From: Bacillus sp. P14.5
GTDB taxonomy: Bacteria > Bacillota > Bacilli > Bacillales > Bacillaceae_B
Assembly (NCBI RefSeq): GCF_003316765.1
Contig: NZ_NIJF01000095.1
Location: 248,001 to 312,000 of the forward strand
Length of the DNA stretch: 64,000 nucleotides
Direction of reading: 5' to 3'
The notes under the pieces: model-generated
The model's input: only the letters and a program-made list of their open reading frames with translations
Told to the model about the DNA's origin: nothing
Database searches by the model: none
In this document: positions 26,947-37,199 of the stretch, one piece after another
How the letters are laid out: each line of letters opens with the position of its first letter
Numbering within the stretch: the first letter of the stretch is position 1
Program-made: the position numbers and the translations under genes

Positions 26947-28953
26947 ATGTTTGATAAAACTGATCAATTAGCCGTAAATACTATAAGGACTCTTTCAATT
27001 GATGCCATTGAAAAGGCAAATTCAGGTCACCCAGGTATGCCGATGGGGGCTGCACCTATGGCTTATGCGCTATGGTCCAAATTCATGAACCATAACCCTA
27101 AAAATCCTGATTGGCATAATAGAGACAGATTTGTTCTTTCAGCAGGTCATGGCTCTATGTTGTTATATAGTTTGCTGCACTTGTCTGGTTATGATGTTTC
27201 GATGGAAGATCTGAAGCAGTTCAGACAGTGGGGAAGCAAGACTCCTGGACATCCTGAATATGGTCACACACCTGGTGTTGAAGCAACAACCGGTCCCCTT
27301 GGACAAGGGTTGGCAATGTCAGTAGGTATGGCAATGGCAGAACGCCATTTGGCATCTGTTTATAACCGTGACAATTTTAATATTGTTGACCATTATACAT
27401 ACAGCATTTGCGGTGACGGGGATCTTATGGAAGGAATATCTTCAGAAGCAGCATCACTGGCAGCCCACCTCAAACTAGGACGTCTGATTGTTATGTATGA
27501 TTCTAACGATATTTCTCTTGATGGCGAATTGGACAGGTCGTTCTCTGAAGATGTCGAAGGCCGTTTTAAAGCATATGGCTGGCAATATGTGCGTGTAGAG
27601 GATGGCAATGATATAGAGGCAGTAGCAAAAGCGCTGGAAGAGGCAAAGAGTGATGAGAATCATCCTACTCTTATAGAAGTGAAGACTGTCATCGGTTACG
27701 GAGCACCAAATAAATCTGGTAAATCCGATGTTCACGGCGCCCCGCTTGGGGAAGACGAAATGAAGTTGACTAAAGACGCATACAAATGGACTTTCGATCA
27801 AGATTTCCATGTGCCTTCTGAAGTCCATGATCGTTTCAAAGAACAAATGGTTAATGCCGGAGAGAATAAAGAGAAGGAATGGAATGAGTTATTTTCTCAA
27901 TATAAAGCCCAATATCCTGAACTTGCCGCCCAATTACTATCTGCAATGAATGGCGAGCTTCCTGAAGGCTGGGACAAAGAGGTTCCTGTTTATGAAGAAG
28001 GAAGCAGCCTTGCCAGCCGTGCTTCTTCAGGAGAAGTAATGAATAGCATTGCGAAGAATGTGCCTGCATTAATCGGCGGTTCGGCAGACCTTGCTGGATC
28101 TAATAAAACGATGATCAAAAACCAAAAGGATTTCACTCCTGAATCCTATGATGGACGAAATATCTGGTTTGGTGTACGTGAATTCGGCATGGGTGCTGCA
28201 ATGAACGGTATGGCACTGCACGGGGGAGTAAAAGTCTTCGGGGGAACATTCTTTGTATTCTCTGACTACTTAAGACCGGCAATTCGACTTGCTGCCTTAA
28301 TGGGGCTTCCGGTAACATATGTGTTCACTCATGATAGTATAGCTGTAGGTGAGGATGGACCTACGCATGAGCCAATTGAGCAACTTGCTTCTCTGCGGGC
28401 TATGCCTAACCTCTCCGTCATTCGACCAGCTGACGGAAATGAGACAGCTGCAGCTTGGCGCACAGCGTTGACATCAAAAAATAAGCCGACAGCCCTTGTG
28501 CTGACAAGACAAAACCTTCCTACTTTAAAAGGGACTGACGCCAAAGCGCAATCTGGTGTTGAAAAAGGTGCCTATGTTGTTTCACCTGCAGGCAAAGAAC
28601 AGCCGGATGCACTTTTACTGGCTTCAGGTTCAGAAGTAAGTCTTGCAGTAGAGGCTCAAAGTAACCTGGCGAAAGATGGTATTGCTGTTTCGGTTATCAG
28701 CATGCCTTCATGGGATCGTTTCGAAGAGCAATCCAAAGAATATAAAGATTCCATCATTCCAAAGGCGGTTAAGAAGCGTCTTGCACTGGAAGTAGCCTCT
28801 CCTCTTGGATGGGACCGTTACACTGGTGATGAAGGTGATATCCTGGCAATCAATGGCTTCGGGGCTTCAGCACCTGGAGAAAGAATCATGGAAGAGTATG
28901 GCTTTACAGTGGAGAATGTCGTTTCCCGTGTGAAAGCATTGCTTGAAAGATAA
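26947..28953 (+). CDS. tkt: Transketolase
   Basis: 668 residues, full length. The thiamine diphosphate domain has [16 protein letters not shown], the catalytic-type His in [17 protein letters not shown] and the metal/ThDP motif [17 protein letters not shown] (GDG ... N type). The pyrimidine-binding domain holds [20 protein letters not shown], and the C-terminal domain is complete. It moves two-carbon units between sugar phosphates in the non-oxidative pentose phosphate pathway. The candidate cre site upstream suggests carbon-catabolite control. Monocistronic with its own terminator; position after ynzC as in B. subtilis. Confidence 0.98.
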   Translation: MFDKTDQLAVNTIRTLSIDAIEKANSGHPGMPMGAAPMAYALWSKFMNHNPKNPDWHNRDRFVLSAGHGSMLLYSLLHLSGYDVSMEDLKQFRQWGSKTPGHPEYGHTPGVEATTGPLGQGLAMSVGMAMAERHLASVYNRDNFNIVDHYTYSICGDGDLMEGISSEAASLAAHLKLGRLIVMYDSNDISLDGELDRSFSEDVEGRFKAYGWQYVRVEDGNDIEAVAKALEEAKSDENHPTLIEVKTVIGYGAPNKSGKSDVHGAPLGEDEMKLTKDAYKWTFDQDFHVPSEVHDRFKEQMVNAGENKEKEWNELFSQYKAQYPELAAQLLSAMNGELPEGWDKEVPVYEEGSSLASRASSGEVMNSIAKNVPALIGGSADLAGSNKTMIKNQKDFTPESYDGRNIWFGVREFGMGAAMNGMALHGGVKVFGGTFFVFSDYLRPAIRLAALMGLPVTYVFTHDSIAVGEDGPTHEPIEQLASLRAMPNLSVIRPADGNETAAAWRTALTSKNKPTALVLTRQNLPTLKGTDAKAQSGVEKGAYVVSPAGKEQPDALLLASGSEVSLAVEAQSNLAKDGIAVSVISMPSWDRFEEQSKEYKDSIIPKAVKKRLALEVASPLGWDRYTGDEGDILAINGFGASAPGERIMEEYGFTVENVVSRVKALLER

Positions 28954-28971
28954 TTAAATTTCTTCACCTCC

Positions 28972-28999
28972 AAAAGCTGCTGGTTAACAGCAGCTTTTG
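28972..28999 (+). terminator. Terminator of tkt
   Basis: AAAAGCTGCTG-GTTAA-CAGCAGCTTTT. Confidence 0.88.
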
Positions 29000-29049
29000 G
29001 TATGTAGTAGTCCTAATTTTTTAATGTAGTTCGGTAAATTGGAAACACT

Positions 29050-29056
29050 TTCGACA
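29050..29056. promoter_or_regulatory. Spo0A-box-like site before sirA
   Basis: TTCGACA, the reverse complement of the Spo0A box TGTCGAA, in the sirA upstream region. sirA is induced by phosphorylated Spo0A in B. subtilis. Confidence 0.6.
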
Positions 29057-29148
29057 AAACTAGTGCAAATTCTCAACAGCTTTCTACAATCTTAATTCTG
29101 ATAGTTCTTTATACTATTTTAAAGGACAAGCTATGGGGAGGAAGAAAG

Positions 29149-29589
29149 ATGAAATCCTACCGGCTCTATTGGATAGAAGATGAGATTGCTGATTATTTTT
29201 ATGGCAGAGAACGCTCGTTTTATAATTTGTTTCTCGAAAGCAGTGTTGCTACGGGTAAACTGGAAAAGATATTAATGAAACAAATTCATTATATTACAAG
29301 GCCCATTCCATTTTTGCCTTTTACACGGTCTTTATCCCAGGCACTATCCGTGAAAAAAGAAAATATCCAGAATGATAATAAATACTATATAGAATCTTCC
29401 TGCGGAAAAAACAATGCAAGAATTAGAGTGCTTGATCAATTCGTCGAGGTTGAACTGCAAGGTCATAGTGACTGGGAGGCCTATGTATTTGAGTTGTTGA
29501 GAAAGCTTGATGGGCGGCTGCTGGCGATTGATCTCGAAAGGGGACAGTTCGGCTGGCTAAAGCCTATTAAAATGAGAAAGTACGTTTAA
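29149..29589 (+). CDS. sirA: SirA, sporulation inhibitor of replication initiation
   Basis: 146 residues. The opening YRLYWIEDEIADYFYGRERSF is typical of SirA, which is about 148 residues in B. subtilis. SirA binds domain I of DnaA and stops new replication rounds as cells enter sporulation. The gene sits between tkt and yneF as in B. subtilis (yneE) and has a Spo0A-box-like site upstream. Ribosome site GGGGAGGAAG. Conservation beyond the N-terminus is moderate, as usual for this family. Confidence 0.9.
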   Translation: MKSYRLYWIEDEIADYFYGRERSFYNLFLESSVATGKLEKILMKQIHYITRPIPFLPFTRSLSQALSVKKENIQNDNKYYIESSCGKNNARIRVLDQFVEVELQGHSDWEAYVFELLRKLDGRLLAIDLERGQFGWLKPIKMRKYV

Positions 29590-29783
29590 AAAGCAGGATG
29601 ACATCTACAGTTTTCCGGCTAATCCAGGTACATACTATGGTTTTAACTCAATAATAGGAACCGTTTAGTCTCAATCTTATTGAAATCACTCTTTTGGATA
29701 AAGAAATTTAAATTAAAATATTGTATAATCTTTCTTGGTTTAGTACACTTTTATAAGGACAACATGAAGGAGGAAGTAGAACT

Positions 29784-30002
29784 ATGTTTTGGCAATTTAT
29801 TCTAGTCGGTGTTCTGGCTGCTTTAGCTGGGGTAGCGCTAGGATTTTTCATCGCTCGTAAATATATGATGAGCTACCTAAAGAAAAATCCACCAATTAAT
29901 GAACAAATGCTAAGAATGATGATGATGCAAATGGGACAAAAACCTTCCCAAAAGAAAATCAATCAAATGATGAACGCAATGAACAAGCAGCAAGGCAAGT
30001 AA
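29784..30002 (+). CDS. yneF: YneF, UPF0154 membrane protein
   Basis: 72 residues, one N-terminal membrane helix ([20 protein letters not shown]), then the conserved tail [29 protein letters not shown] typical of UPF0154. Function unknown. Strong ribosome site GAAGGAGG; own terminator. Confidence 0.95.
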   Translation: MFWQFILVGVLAALAGVALGFFIARKYMMSYLKKNPPINEQMLRMMMMQMGQKPSQKKINQMMNAMNKQQGK

Positions 30003-30103
30003 CTGCTGGTCTTGACAAGTGTTCTTAGTTTATCAAACCGTTGATTAGAGCGTAAGGAAAAGAATGTCTGCCTAACTGCTCAATCATTCATCGTTAAAAT
30101 AAA

Positions 30104-30146
30104 GAAGATCACTTATCCTTCAGTAGCAGGAAAAGTGATCTTTTTT
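30104..30146 (+). terminator. Terminator of yneF
   Basis: AAGATCACTTATCCT ... AGGAAAAGTGATCTTTTTT. Confidence 0.9.
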
Positions 30147-30551
30147 GTTGCTTAATGCAGTGGGTAAGAATATAGTTTCATCTACCTGAGAGGTTCTCCC
30201 TGGGGGTATTCCACTTTTTAAAATGCGAAGGCGTGGAGTACAGATGTCCTCACAGCCGAGTTGAGCGGCAGGGTCTTAAATCCTTATTTTTCAGCAGCCG
30301 CAACTCTAGTGAATAGCAAGCAGGTTACATAGAGAGTAAAGCAAGATAAGGTCCCTTCGATTTAGGAAGTGTTAACATACTACAGAACAAGTTAAATGGT
30401 ACGAATATACTTGGCTTGTAAGTAAATTTCTGAGCTTCTTACTTGATTTACTATACTAATTATTTCACTATTATTTAAAGGTGAAATAATTAGTGAATGG
30501 TCTGCACCTGTAATCTTTTTATGTTAAAATAGTGGTCGGAGGGAGACCTAA
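30147..30551. other. Intergenic region before camS
   Basis: About 400 bases without a credible ORF. 30215-30320 resembles a decayed family B repeat (GCGGCAGGGTCTTAAATCC, then CAGCAGCCGCAACTCTAG). 30467-30495 holds a dyad, TATTTAAAGGTGAAATAATTAG. A GGAGGGAGA ribosome site precedes the ATG at 30552. Confidence 0.4.
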
Positions 30552-31711
30552 ATGAAAAAACGTTTAATAGCAACAAGTGCGAGTATACTGATGATTCTTA
30601 CAGGCTGTACTATTCCAGGGATGCCTGGAGAGTCGGAAAATGAAAATACAAACCTGGTCACACAGCAGAGCACTTCTGAAAATGAAACCAATGAATATTT
30701 AAGATATAACGTTAAGTCTTCAGCTTTTAGTAAAAACCGTGAACTCATTACTTATCAGATAAATAATCGTGTGGATATGAATGAAATTGAAACCGGCCTT
30801 ATGAGTATTTCAGAAGAATACTTTCCTGCTGATGAGTATATTTATCAGGAAGGTCAGTATCTGGAGGAAATCAGAAGCTGGATACGCCGGGAGTCCAATG
30901 ATGAACTGGGATTGAATCCTCCTATAGAAGTAACTGAAGACATGAATTGGGAAGAAGTAATGGAGATAAAAAAGAAAGTCCCATGTACCTGGGATACGTT
31001 CATGAACAAAATTATGTGGATAAAGAAGGAAACTTGAAAGGGATCTCCATCGGTCTTGCTATGAACTCCGTGGATTATATTACCGTTGATGATAATATGG
31101 GATTGAAACACTTTGACACCAAAGAAATCAGCGGCCTGGATAAACCTAGTGGAAAAATGGTTAGTGAAGGCAAGAAAATGGCGGAAACAATCATTAGCCG
31201 CATAAGACAAAATGAAAACCTGGCCAATGTTCCGGTTGTTATTTCTCTATATCAACTTGAGAAGAAAAACAGTGTTCTTCCTGGCTCTTACTTCAGTTAT
31301 TCATACCTGGATGCTAATGATAAGTCGATCAAGAAATGGAGAGACACAGAAAAACAGGAGTACCTCTTCCCATCTGATGAGGCAGAAGAACATGACCGGG
31401 TGGTCTCTAATCGCTTTAAAGGCTTGGAGGAAGATATGAATTCGTTCTTCAAGGATCGGACCATTCAATTAGTGTCAAAGGGTACTTATATAGACACCGA
31501 TATGCAAAAGATGGTCATCAATGTGAATACCGACATGACCAAATACGGAGAGATTGTGGGTCTTGTCCAAGCCTTCACTCCTGAGATTCAAGACTTCTTC
31601 CCTCATGAACCTGTTTATATTTATGTGAAGACACCAGAGGGAACAGCAGCTACCATTTTATTGGAACCTGAACAAGAACCATCAATCCATATCCATGATA
31701 GCGGCAGTTAA
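30552..31711 (+). pseudogene. camS: CamS-family sex-pheromone lipoprotein, one apparent frameshift
   Basis: Signal peptide with lipobox LTGC (about residue 19) at the N-terminus, then a CamS domain: DMNWEEVMEIKKESPMYLGYVHEQNYV and onward to the C-terminus EQEPSIHIHD. The frame breaks at an A6 run near 30968 (GAGATAAAAAAG); one extra A joins the two parts exactly, because the second frame reads DKKESPMYLGYVHEQ across the same bases. CamS-type lipoproteins release short peptides from their signal sequence that act as pheromones in enterococci and staphylococci; in bacilli the role is not settled. A sequencing error is the simplest reading. Confidence 0.86.
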
Positions 31712-31739
31712 AAAACGTGCTTATTGGCACGTTTTTTTA
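31711..31739 (+). terminator. Terminator of camS
   Basis: AAACGTGC-TTATTG-GCACGTTTTTTT. Confidence 0.9.
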
Positions 31740-31917
31740 TGTTCTTGAAAACCCCTGACTATACCGCATGTTCCGAAGAACATAAATCTGCATTTAAATA
31801 ATCACATTTCATGATAGGTTGACGTTTGTTTCCCTATTACTTCATTCCAGGAGAGATATGTCCTGTTAAGGATATAGACATGAACAACCCGTAAGTATAA
31901 AACCAGTTGTACCCGAA

Positions 31918-32105
31918 ATAAGCGGAATATTTCCGGTTAAGCTGTGGAACAGCACATTATTGGGGGTATTTTAGCGGAAATTTTTCGCTTAAGCTCAGCA
32001 AAACTAACCATTATTGCATCCTTTAAGCCAATAAGGGAAGTTTTTCCGCTTATTTTCGCATTTTTGGTTGCGATTTCTAAAATAAACGGAATTTCTTCCC
32101 TTAGA
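31918..32105. repeat. Array of four short palindromes, GCGGAAA type
   Basis: Four imperfect palindromes of about 25 bases at 31918, 31970, 32029 and 32080: AAGCGGAATATTTCCGGTTA, TAGCGGAAATTTTTCGCTTA, AAGGGAAGTTTTTCCGCTTA and AAACGGAATTTCTTCCCTTA. Start-to-start spacing is 52, 59 and 51 bases, and the spacers are unrelated. A second array with the same architecture lies at 53728-53922. Confidence 0.75.
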
Positions 32106-32154
32106 AGGCTGACATGCCTATTATTAAATACCGATATCGCATTACTTACATAAT

Positions 32155-32405
32155 GGCTCTTTTCTGAAAGATTGCTGCTTTTAAATAATCCATCTCCTCA
32201 CCTTTTAAGTAAGAGGATTGGAGTGGAAGGCGTACGAGCTCCTGCGGGAATAGCGGGCGTCTAGTTCCAGCACCCAGCCCCTCGGGTTATTTGCTGGCGG
32301 AGCTGACCAGGGGGCTTTCACTTTTTATACAGGCAAAGCCGAGGAGGCTCACCGCACGTCCCACGGAGTCGTGCGCCTGGAGCGGAAATCCCTTACTATT
32401 AAAGC
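32155..32405. mobile_element. MITE family B, copy truncated at the right
   Basis: It starts GGCTCTTTTCTGAAAGATTG and carries the family blocks CCTGCGGGAATAGCGGGCGT, AGCCCCTCGGG and GTCGTGCGCCTGGAGCGGAA. The right terminus is reduced to AAAGC before TTTAATAAA. It is non-coding. Confidence 0.75.
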
Positions 32406-32547
32406 TTTAATAAATGGATGCAGCGAACGTCCTCTAAAGTAAAATACGATAATAACTGGCAAAATAAGAATTTATTTTATTTTATATTATTTAAAAATTT
32501 GCTAAAATTAAGAGTCGCAAAATAATTCTGGATTCGGGGGTTGCATC

Positions 32548-34296
32548 ATGAAAGTCTTTCTTGATTTGATGTGGTTTTTTAAACAAGAAAAGAAATCTTA
32601 TTTAACAGGCATAAGCGTCCTTTTGCTTGTTGCAGCACTTCAACTGGTACCGCCAAAGGTGATTGGCATAGTGGTCGACAGTATCAAACAAAATGACCTT
32701 ACTCCTGGTGATTTGCTGCAGTGGGCAGGCGTATTGGCATTGGCCGCCATAAGTATGTACGGGTTGAGATTTGTATGGAGAATGATGATTTTTGGCTCAG
32801 CGGTTAAGTTGTCCAAATTGCTTCGAAACAAGCTTTATCATCATTTTACTAAGATGACGCCGTCCTTTTATCAAAAAAGGCGTGTGGGAGATTTGATGGC
32901 ACATGCCACAAACGATTTACAGGCAATTCAAATGACAGCAGGCCAGGGAGTACTGACGTTTGTGGATTCGCTGGCAACAGGCGGGTTTGTCATCATTGCC
33001 ATGGCAGCCACAATCAGCTGGAAATTGACACTGATTGCCTTGATTCCAATGCCCTTTATGGCGATATTGACCAACTATTACGGCACATTATTACATAAGA
33101 GATTTCATAAGGCTCAAGAGGCATTTTCCAATCTTAATGATAAAACACAGGAAAGCGTTTCTGGTATAAAAGTCATTAAGACCTTCGGACAGGAAAAAGA
33201 GGATATCGAGTCGTTCAGGGATCAATCGGAAGATGTGGTGCAAAAGAATATTTCCGTAGCCAAGGTTGATTCATTGTTTGACCCAACGATATCTATTATA
33301 GTCGGAATCTCCTTTTTCTTGTCTGTTGCTTTTGGTTCAAGATATGTTGTGGCAGGCGAAATGACGATAGGAGAACTTGTTTCATTCACAACCTATTTAG
33401 GTCTGTTGATATGGCCGATGCTTGCGTTCGGATGGCTGTTTAATATCGTAGAAAGAGGTCGTGCTTCTTATGACCGGGTGTCCGGCCTGCTGGCAGAAAA
33501 AGTGGAAATCGATGACAGTCCTTATGCATTGGATGTTAAACCTGAAGGGGATATTGAATTTGATATCAGCCAATTTATTTATTCTGGAGAAGAAGAGGCT
33601 GTCTTGGAAGATATTCACTTCGCTTTAAGACGAGGAGAAACTTTGGGGATCGTCGGTAAAACAGGTGCTGGAAAGACAACTCTGCTTAAGATTCTCATCA
33701 GGGAATTCGAAGGTTATGATGGAGAAGTTCGTTTTGGAGGACGTTCTATAAAGGACTATAAATTAGAGATGCTTAGAAACTCACTTGGTTATGTTCCTCA
33801 GGATCACTTTCTGTTTTCTGCAACAATAGCCGAAAACATAGCTTTTACTAATCCAAAGGCTGATGCAAAGACCATTGAAGATGCAGCTTCTTTGGCCCAA
33901 ATCCATGAGGATATCAAAGGATTTACAGATGGGTATGGAACAGTGGTTGGTGAGCGCGGCGTTTCCTTGTCTGGCGGGCAGAAACAAAGGATCTCCATAG
34001 CGCGTGCTCTTTTGATGGAGCCGGAAGTCCTTATACTCGACGATTCTTTGTCTGCGGTTGATGCCAAGACGGAAGAGTCCATTCTTAAGGCGCTCAAGGA
34101 GAATCGTGAAGGAAAGACGACTATTATCACCGCACACCGGCTGAGTGCCATTCAACACGCAAATTTAATAATTGTCCTGGATAATGGAAGAATTACAGAA
34201 AAGGGTACACATGAAGAATTGATGAAGAATGAAGGCTGGTACAGGGAAATGTATTTACGTCAGCAATTAGAAGAATTAGTAGAGCATGGAGGATAA
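32548..34296 (+). CDS. ABC exporter half-transporter with degenerate Walker B (BmrC/YheI-like)
   Basis: 582 residues: a six-helix membrane domain (about 1-310) with SLFDPTISIIVG and GELVSFTTYLGLLIWPM typical of this type, then the nucleotide-binding domain. Walker A is GKTGAGKTT, the signature LSGGQKQR, Walker B VLILDDSLSAVD, H-loop AHRLSA. The catalytic Glu after Walker B is Asp, as in BmrC-type subunits, so one ATP site of the dimer is degenerate. The next gene encodes the partner with a normal Glu. Together they should form a heterodimeric drug or lipid exporter. Confidence 0.9.
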   Translation: MKVFLDLMWFFKQEKKSYLTGISVLLLVAALQLVPPKVIGIVVDSIKQNDLTPGDLLQWAGVLALAAISMYGLRFVWRMMIFGSAVKLSKLLRNKLYHHFTKMTPSFYQKRRVGDLMAHATNDLQAIQMTAGQGVLTFVDSLATGGFVIIAMAATISWKLTLIALIPMPFMAILTNYYGTLLHKRFHKAQEAFSNLNDKTQESVSGIKVIKTFGQEKEDIESFRDQSEDVVQKNISVAKVDSLFDPTISIIVGISFFLSVAFGSRYVVAGEMTIGELVSFTTYLGLLIWPMLAFGWLFNIVERGRASYDRVSGLLAEKVEIDDSPYALDVKPEGDIEFDISQFIYSGEEEAVLEDIHFALRRGETLGIVGKTGAGKTTLLKILIREFEGYDGEVRFGGRSIKDYKLEMLRNSLGYVPQDHFLFSATIAENIAFTNPKADAKTIEDAASLAQIHEDIKGFTDGYGTVVGERGVSLSGGQKQRISIARALLMEPEVLILDDSLSAVDAKTEESILKALKENREGKTTIITAHRLSAIQHANLIIVLDNGRITEKGTHEELMKNEGWYREMYLRQQLEELVEHGG

Positions 34297-34300
34297 TCTT

Positions 34301-36097
34301 ATGGATAAAACAACAACCATGTCAGCAAAGGATCAGCGCCAGGTTTTAAAAAGATTACTAAGGTACACTGCACCGCATAAAAAATCAATATTCATTGCAT
34401 TTTTTCTATTGGCTTTAACCACTATTGGTGATGTGCTCGGCCCATACCTTGTCAAAGTGTTTATCGATGACTATCTGACACCGCGGAATTTTCCATATGA
34501 ACCACTGGTATGGCTGGCAGCGGGTTATATTGGCATTCAGATCGCCAATGTACTTATTTCATATTTCCAATTATTAAAGTTTCAGGAAATTGCTTTAAAG
34601 ATCATTCAACAGCTGAGGGTCGATGTATTCTCAAAGGTGCAGGATCTAGGCATGAGATATTTTGATAAGACCCCGGCAGGAGGCATCGTGTCCAGAGTGA
34701 CGAACGATACCGAAGCAATTAAAGATATGTTTGTCAGTGTTCTGGTAAGCTTCATTCAAGGAAGTTTTCTGTTTGTCGGGATATTCACGGCCATGTTCAT
34801 CTTAAATGTAAAATTAGCCGTGTTCTGTTTAATTATTTTGCCAGTATTATTCATGATCATTAAGACTTATAGAAAATACAGTTCTATCTTTTACCACGAT
34901 TTAAGGGAGAGATTGAGCCAGCTAAACGCGAAGTTGAGCGAGTCCTTGCAGGGCATGGCAATCATTCAGGTATTCAGGCAGGAAAGAAGGCTGAGAGATG
35001 AATTCGGTGATATAAATGAGAAACACTATAAAGCCGGTATGCGAAACATCAAGATTGATGGTCTTCTGCTTCGTCCGGCAATTGATTTAGTCTATATCTC
35101 TGCTTTGATACTGGTGCTGAGTTACTTCGGGATCTCTTCCTTTAGCAATCCTATCGAGATAGGGGTATTATATGCGTTTATCAACTACCTGGACCGTTTC
35201 TTTGAACCTGTAAATAATATTATGATGAGGCTGTCAATGTTTCAGCAGGCTATCGTAGCTTCTTCGCGTGTATTTACCCTCCTCGATGAATCAGAAGAGT
35301 CACCTGCTCAAGCCAAAGGGTCTACATGGAAGATAGCAGATGCAGAGATAGAGTTCAGGGACATCACCTTTTCATATGATGGGCAGAAAGATGTCTTGAA
35401 AAATATTTCTTTCACCGCCAAGCCTGGTGAAACGGTCGCGCTGGTCGGACATACTGGCAGCGGAAAAAGCTCAATCATCAATTTGTTGATGAGATTTTAT
35501 GAATATGAAAGAGGCGATATCCTGATTGATGGCCAGTCCATAAAGGAATATCCAATGGATGAACTTAGAAATCGAATCGGCCTCGTTTTACAGGATCCAT
35601 TTCTTTTTTATGGTACAGTGAAAGATAATATTAAACTGCATGCAAGTGATATGTCTGACGACGAAGTAGAAGCAGCAGCAGAGTTTGTTCAGGCTCATAC
35701 ATTTATTGAAAAGCTGCCTGATTCCTATTCTCACAAGGTGGTTGAGCGAGGGTCAACACTCTCCAGCGGGCAGAGGCAGTTGATCGCTTTTGCCAGGACC
35801 ATTGCCACCAACCCCAAAATCCTGGTGCTGGATGAAGCGACTGCCAATATTGATACCGAAACGGAAGATGCAATCCAGCAGGCACTGGCAAAAATGAGAA
35901 AAGGACGTACAACCATCGCCATTGCCCATCGGCTGTCTACCATCCAAGATGCAGATTGTATCCTTGTCCTCCACCAAGGAGAAATCGTGGAGAGAGGAAA
36001 TCATCAGGAGCTATTAACACAAAAAGGTTTGTATCATAAAATGTATCTATTGCAAAATGGCCTCGTTGAAGGAATTGAAGATGCTGTGAATTCGTGA
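34301..36097 (+). CDS. ABC exporter half-transporter with catalytic Walker B (BmrD/YheH-like)
   Basis: 598 residues: membrane domain (about 1-330) and nucleotide-binding domain with Walker A GHTGSGKSS, signature LSSGQRQL, Walker B LVLDEATANID with the catalytic Glu, and H-loop AHRLST. The signature has Ser where LSGGQ has its first Gly, so its own LSSGQ faces the degenerate site and the partner's LSGGQ faces this functional one. The ATG at 34301 has GGAGG at 34288-34292; the ATG at 34286 is inside that site and overlaps the previous gene. The two genes are tightly coupled. Confidence 0.9.
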   Translation: MDKTTTMSAKDQRQVLKRLLRYTAPHKKSIFIAFFLLALTTIGDVLGPYLVKVFIDDYLTPRNFPYEPLVWLAAGYIGIQIANVLISYFQLLKFQEIALKIIQQLRVDVFSKVQDLGMRYFDKTPAGGIVSRVTNDTEAIKDMFVSVLVSFIQGSFLFVGIFTAMFILNVKLAVFCLIILPVLFMIIKTYRKYSSIFYHDLRERLSQLNAKLSESLQGMAIIQVFRQERRLRDEFGDINEKHYKAGMRNIKIDGLLLRPAIDLVYISALILVLSYFGISSFSNPIEIGVLYAFINYLDRFFEPVNNIMMRLSMFQQAIVASSRVFTLLDESEESPAQAKGSTWKIADAEIEFRDITFSYDGQKDVLKNISFTAKPGETVALVGHTGSGKSSIINLLMRFYEYERGDILIDGQSIKEYPMDELRNRIGLVLQDPFLFYGTVKDNIKLHASDMSDDEVEAAAEFVQAHTFIEKLPDSYSHKVVERGSTLSSGQRQLIAFARTIATNPKILVLDEATANIDTETEDAIQQALAKMRKGRTTIAIAHRLSTIQDADCILVLHQGEIVERGNHQELLTQKGLYHKMYLLQNGLVEGIEDAVNS

Positions 36098-36100
36098 TTA

Positions 36101-36141
36101 AGAAAGATGACCGTTTAAATTATGCGGTTATCTTTCTTTTT
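36101..36141 (+). terminator. Terminator of the ABC exporter operon
   Basis: AAAGATGACCG ... CGGTTATCTTTCTTTTTT. Confidence 0.85.
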
Positions 36142-36209
36142 TGTTTAGAAAAAGACACTGCAGTGTATAGGCTACTATAAGATAAAATTTGGAAAGGAGA
36201 ATCGGAAGG

Positions 36210-36866
36210 ATGAAAAAAGTATTTTATGGGATCGGAATAGCCGGGTTATTGCTTGCAGGATGCGGAACAGCGGAGGAAAGTACAGAGGCAGACCCCTCAG
36301 AAGCTCAGGCAGTGAAAGATACTCAGCAGGAAACTTATGAAACCGCTTCATCAGATGATTCAACAAATGGAAATACAGAAGATGGTCCGGAAATGACCAA
36401 AGAAAAAGCTGAGGAAGTTCTTAAGAAGTATGAGGAAACTTTTATGGAAGTAATCGAAAAAGGTCCCGAACTTGAGGAATATGAATCAAAAGATGAAATC
36501 ATTCAACAATTTTCTATGATAATGACAGAAGGACAAGCAAAAAGTTTGGCAGATATCTATATTAAGAACTCTGATGGAGACTTATCCGTGGTGGCAACTG
36601 AAGCGCCGATTTGGCTCAAGTATGAACAAGAATACAGCGTACATGAGAGTTCTGAAGAAGAATATAGAGTCGTCCAGAATATCAGCAGCCAGTTGAGAGG
36701 TAACTTAGAAGTCACTTACGTTTTAGTGAAGGAGAATGGATCTTGGGTAGTTTCAAAGACAAAAACAGCCAACATTGAACAGGAGGAAAGTGATAACGGG
36801 GAAAAAGAAGAATTTAACCAGGACAGGAATGAAGTTAGAACTGAAGGCGATATGGACTTTAAATAA
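36210..36866 (+). CDS. Predicted lipoprotein of unknown function
   Basis: 218 residues. Signal peptide MKKVFYGIGIAGLLLAGC with lipobox LAGC (Cys18), then a Ser/Thr/Glu-rich acidic linker to about residue 65 and a folded domain (about 70-190) ending in a strand pattern LEVTYVLVKENGSWVVSKTK like NTF2/DUF4878-type lipoprotein domains. The C-terminus is acidic and probably disordered. No specific family was assigned. The ATG at 36210 is nine bases after AAAGGAGA; the upstream ATG at 36189 was rejected. Confidence 0.75.
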   Translation: MKKVFYGIGIAGLLLAGCGTAEESTEADPSEAQAVKDTQQETYETASSDDSTNGNTEDGPEMTKEKAEEVLKKYEETFMEVIEKGPELEEYESKDEIIQQFSMIMTEGQAKSLADIYIKNSDGDLSVVATEAPIWLKYEQEYSVHESSEEEYRVVQNISSQLRGNLEVTYVLVKENGSWVVSKTKTANIEQEESDNGEKEEFNQDRNEVRTEGDMDFK

Positions 36867-36877
36867 TTTGAGGACAC

Positions 36878-36914
36878 AAAAGGCAAAAGCGATGATTTCG
36901 CTTTTGCCTTTTTG
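36878..36914 (+). terminator. Terminator of the lipoprotein gene
   Basis: AAAAGGCAAAAGCG ... CGCTTTTGCCTTTTT. Confidence 0.93.
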
Positions 36915-36998
36915 GGTTGATTAGTATAGTTAGGTACGCTTGTACCCGATTACCATGCTTAAATATTGCAAAAGATTGTTGATTTAAGGACTGATTTT

Positions 36999-37199
36999 TT
37001 AATGAGCTGCATGTTTGGCAGCCAGCGATTTTGATATAGAAGAGGCTTTAATAAATTTTCGATTATAATGATTTAGCAGTGAGTCTAGTTCTTGACTGTA
37101 CTTTATGGCGAGAGGTGAATTAAGGCCATTAACAGCTGCAATATCTATTAACTGGGCGCGTTTTTTTTCAATCCGATCTAGTAGCTCTTGTTTAGACAT
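36999..37199 (-). CDS. Spo0E-family aspartyl-phosphate phosphatase
   Basis: 66 residues: two helices, ELLDRIEKKRAQLIDIAAV and the family motif YSQELDSLLNHYNRKF (SQELD, with the Asp-x-Leu pattern needed for binding Spo0A). Such proteins dephosphorylate Spo0A-phosphate and delay sporulation. It lies on the opposite strand just before ccdA, with sirA and a PAS kinase also in the window, so several sporulation-timing genes sit near one another. A moderate ribosome site (AAAGGACTT) precedes the ATG. Confidence 0.9.
   Translation of the reverse strand: MSKQELLDRIEKKRAQLIDIAAVNGLNSPLAIKYSQELDSLLNHYNRKFIKASSISKSLAAKHAAH

Noticed and set aside
31918-32105. CRISPR array
   Set aside because: Units are only similar palindromes, there are just four of them and no cas genes are nearby; the same holds for 53728-53922.
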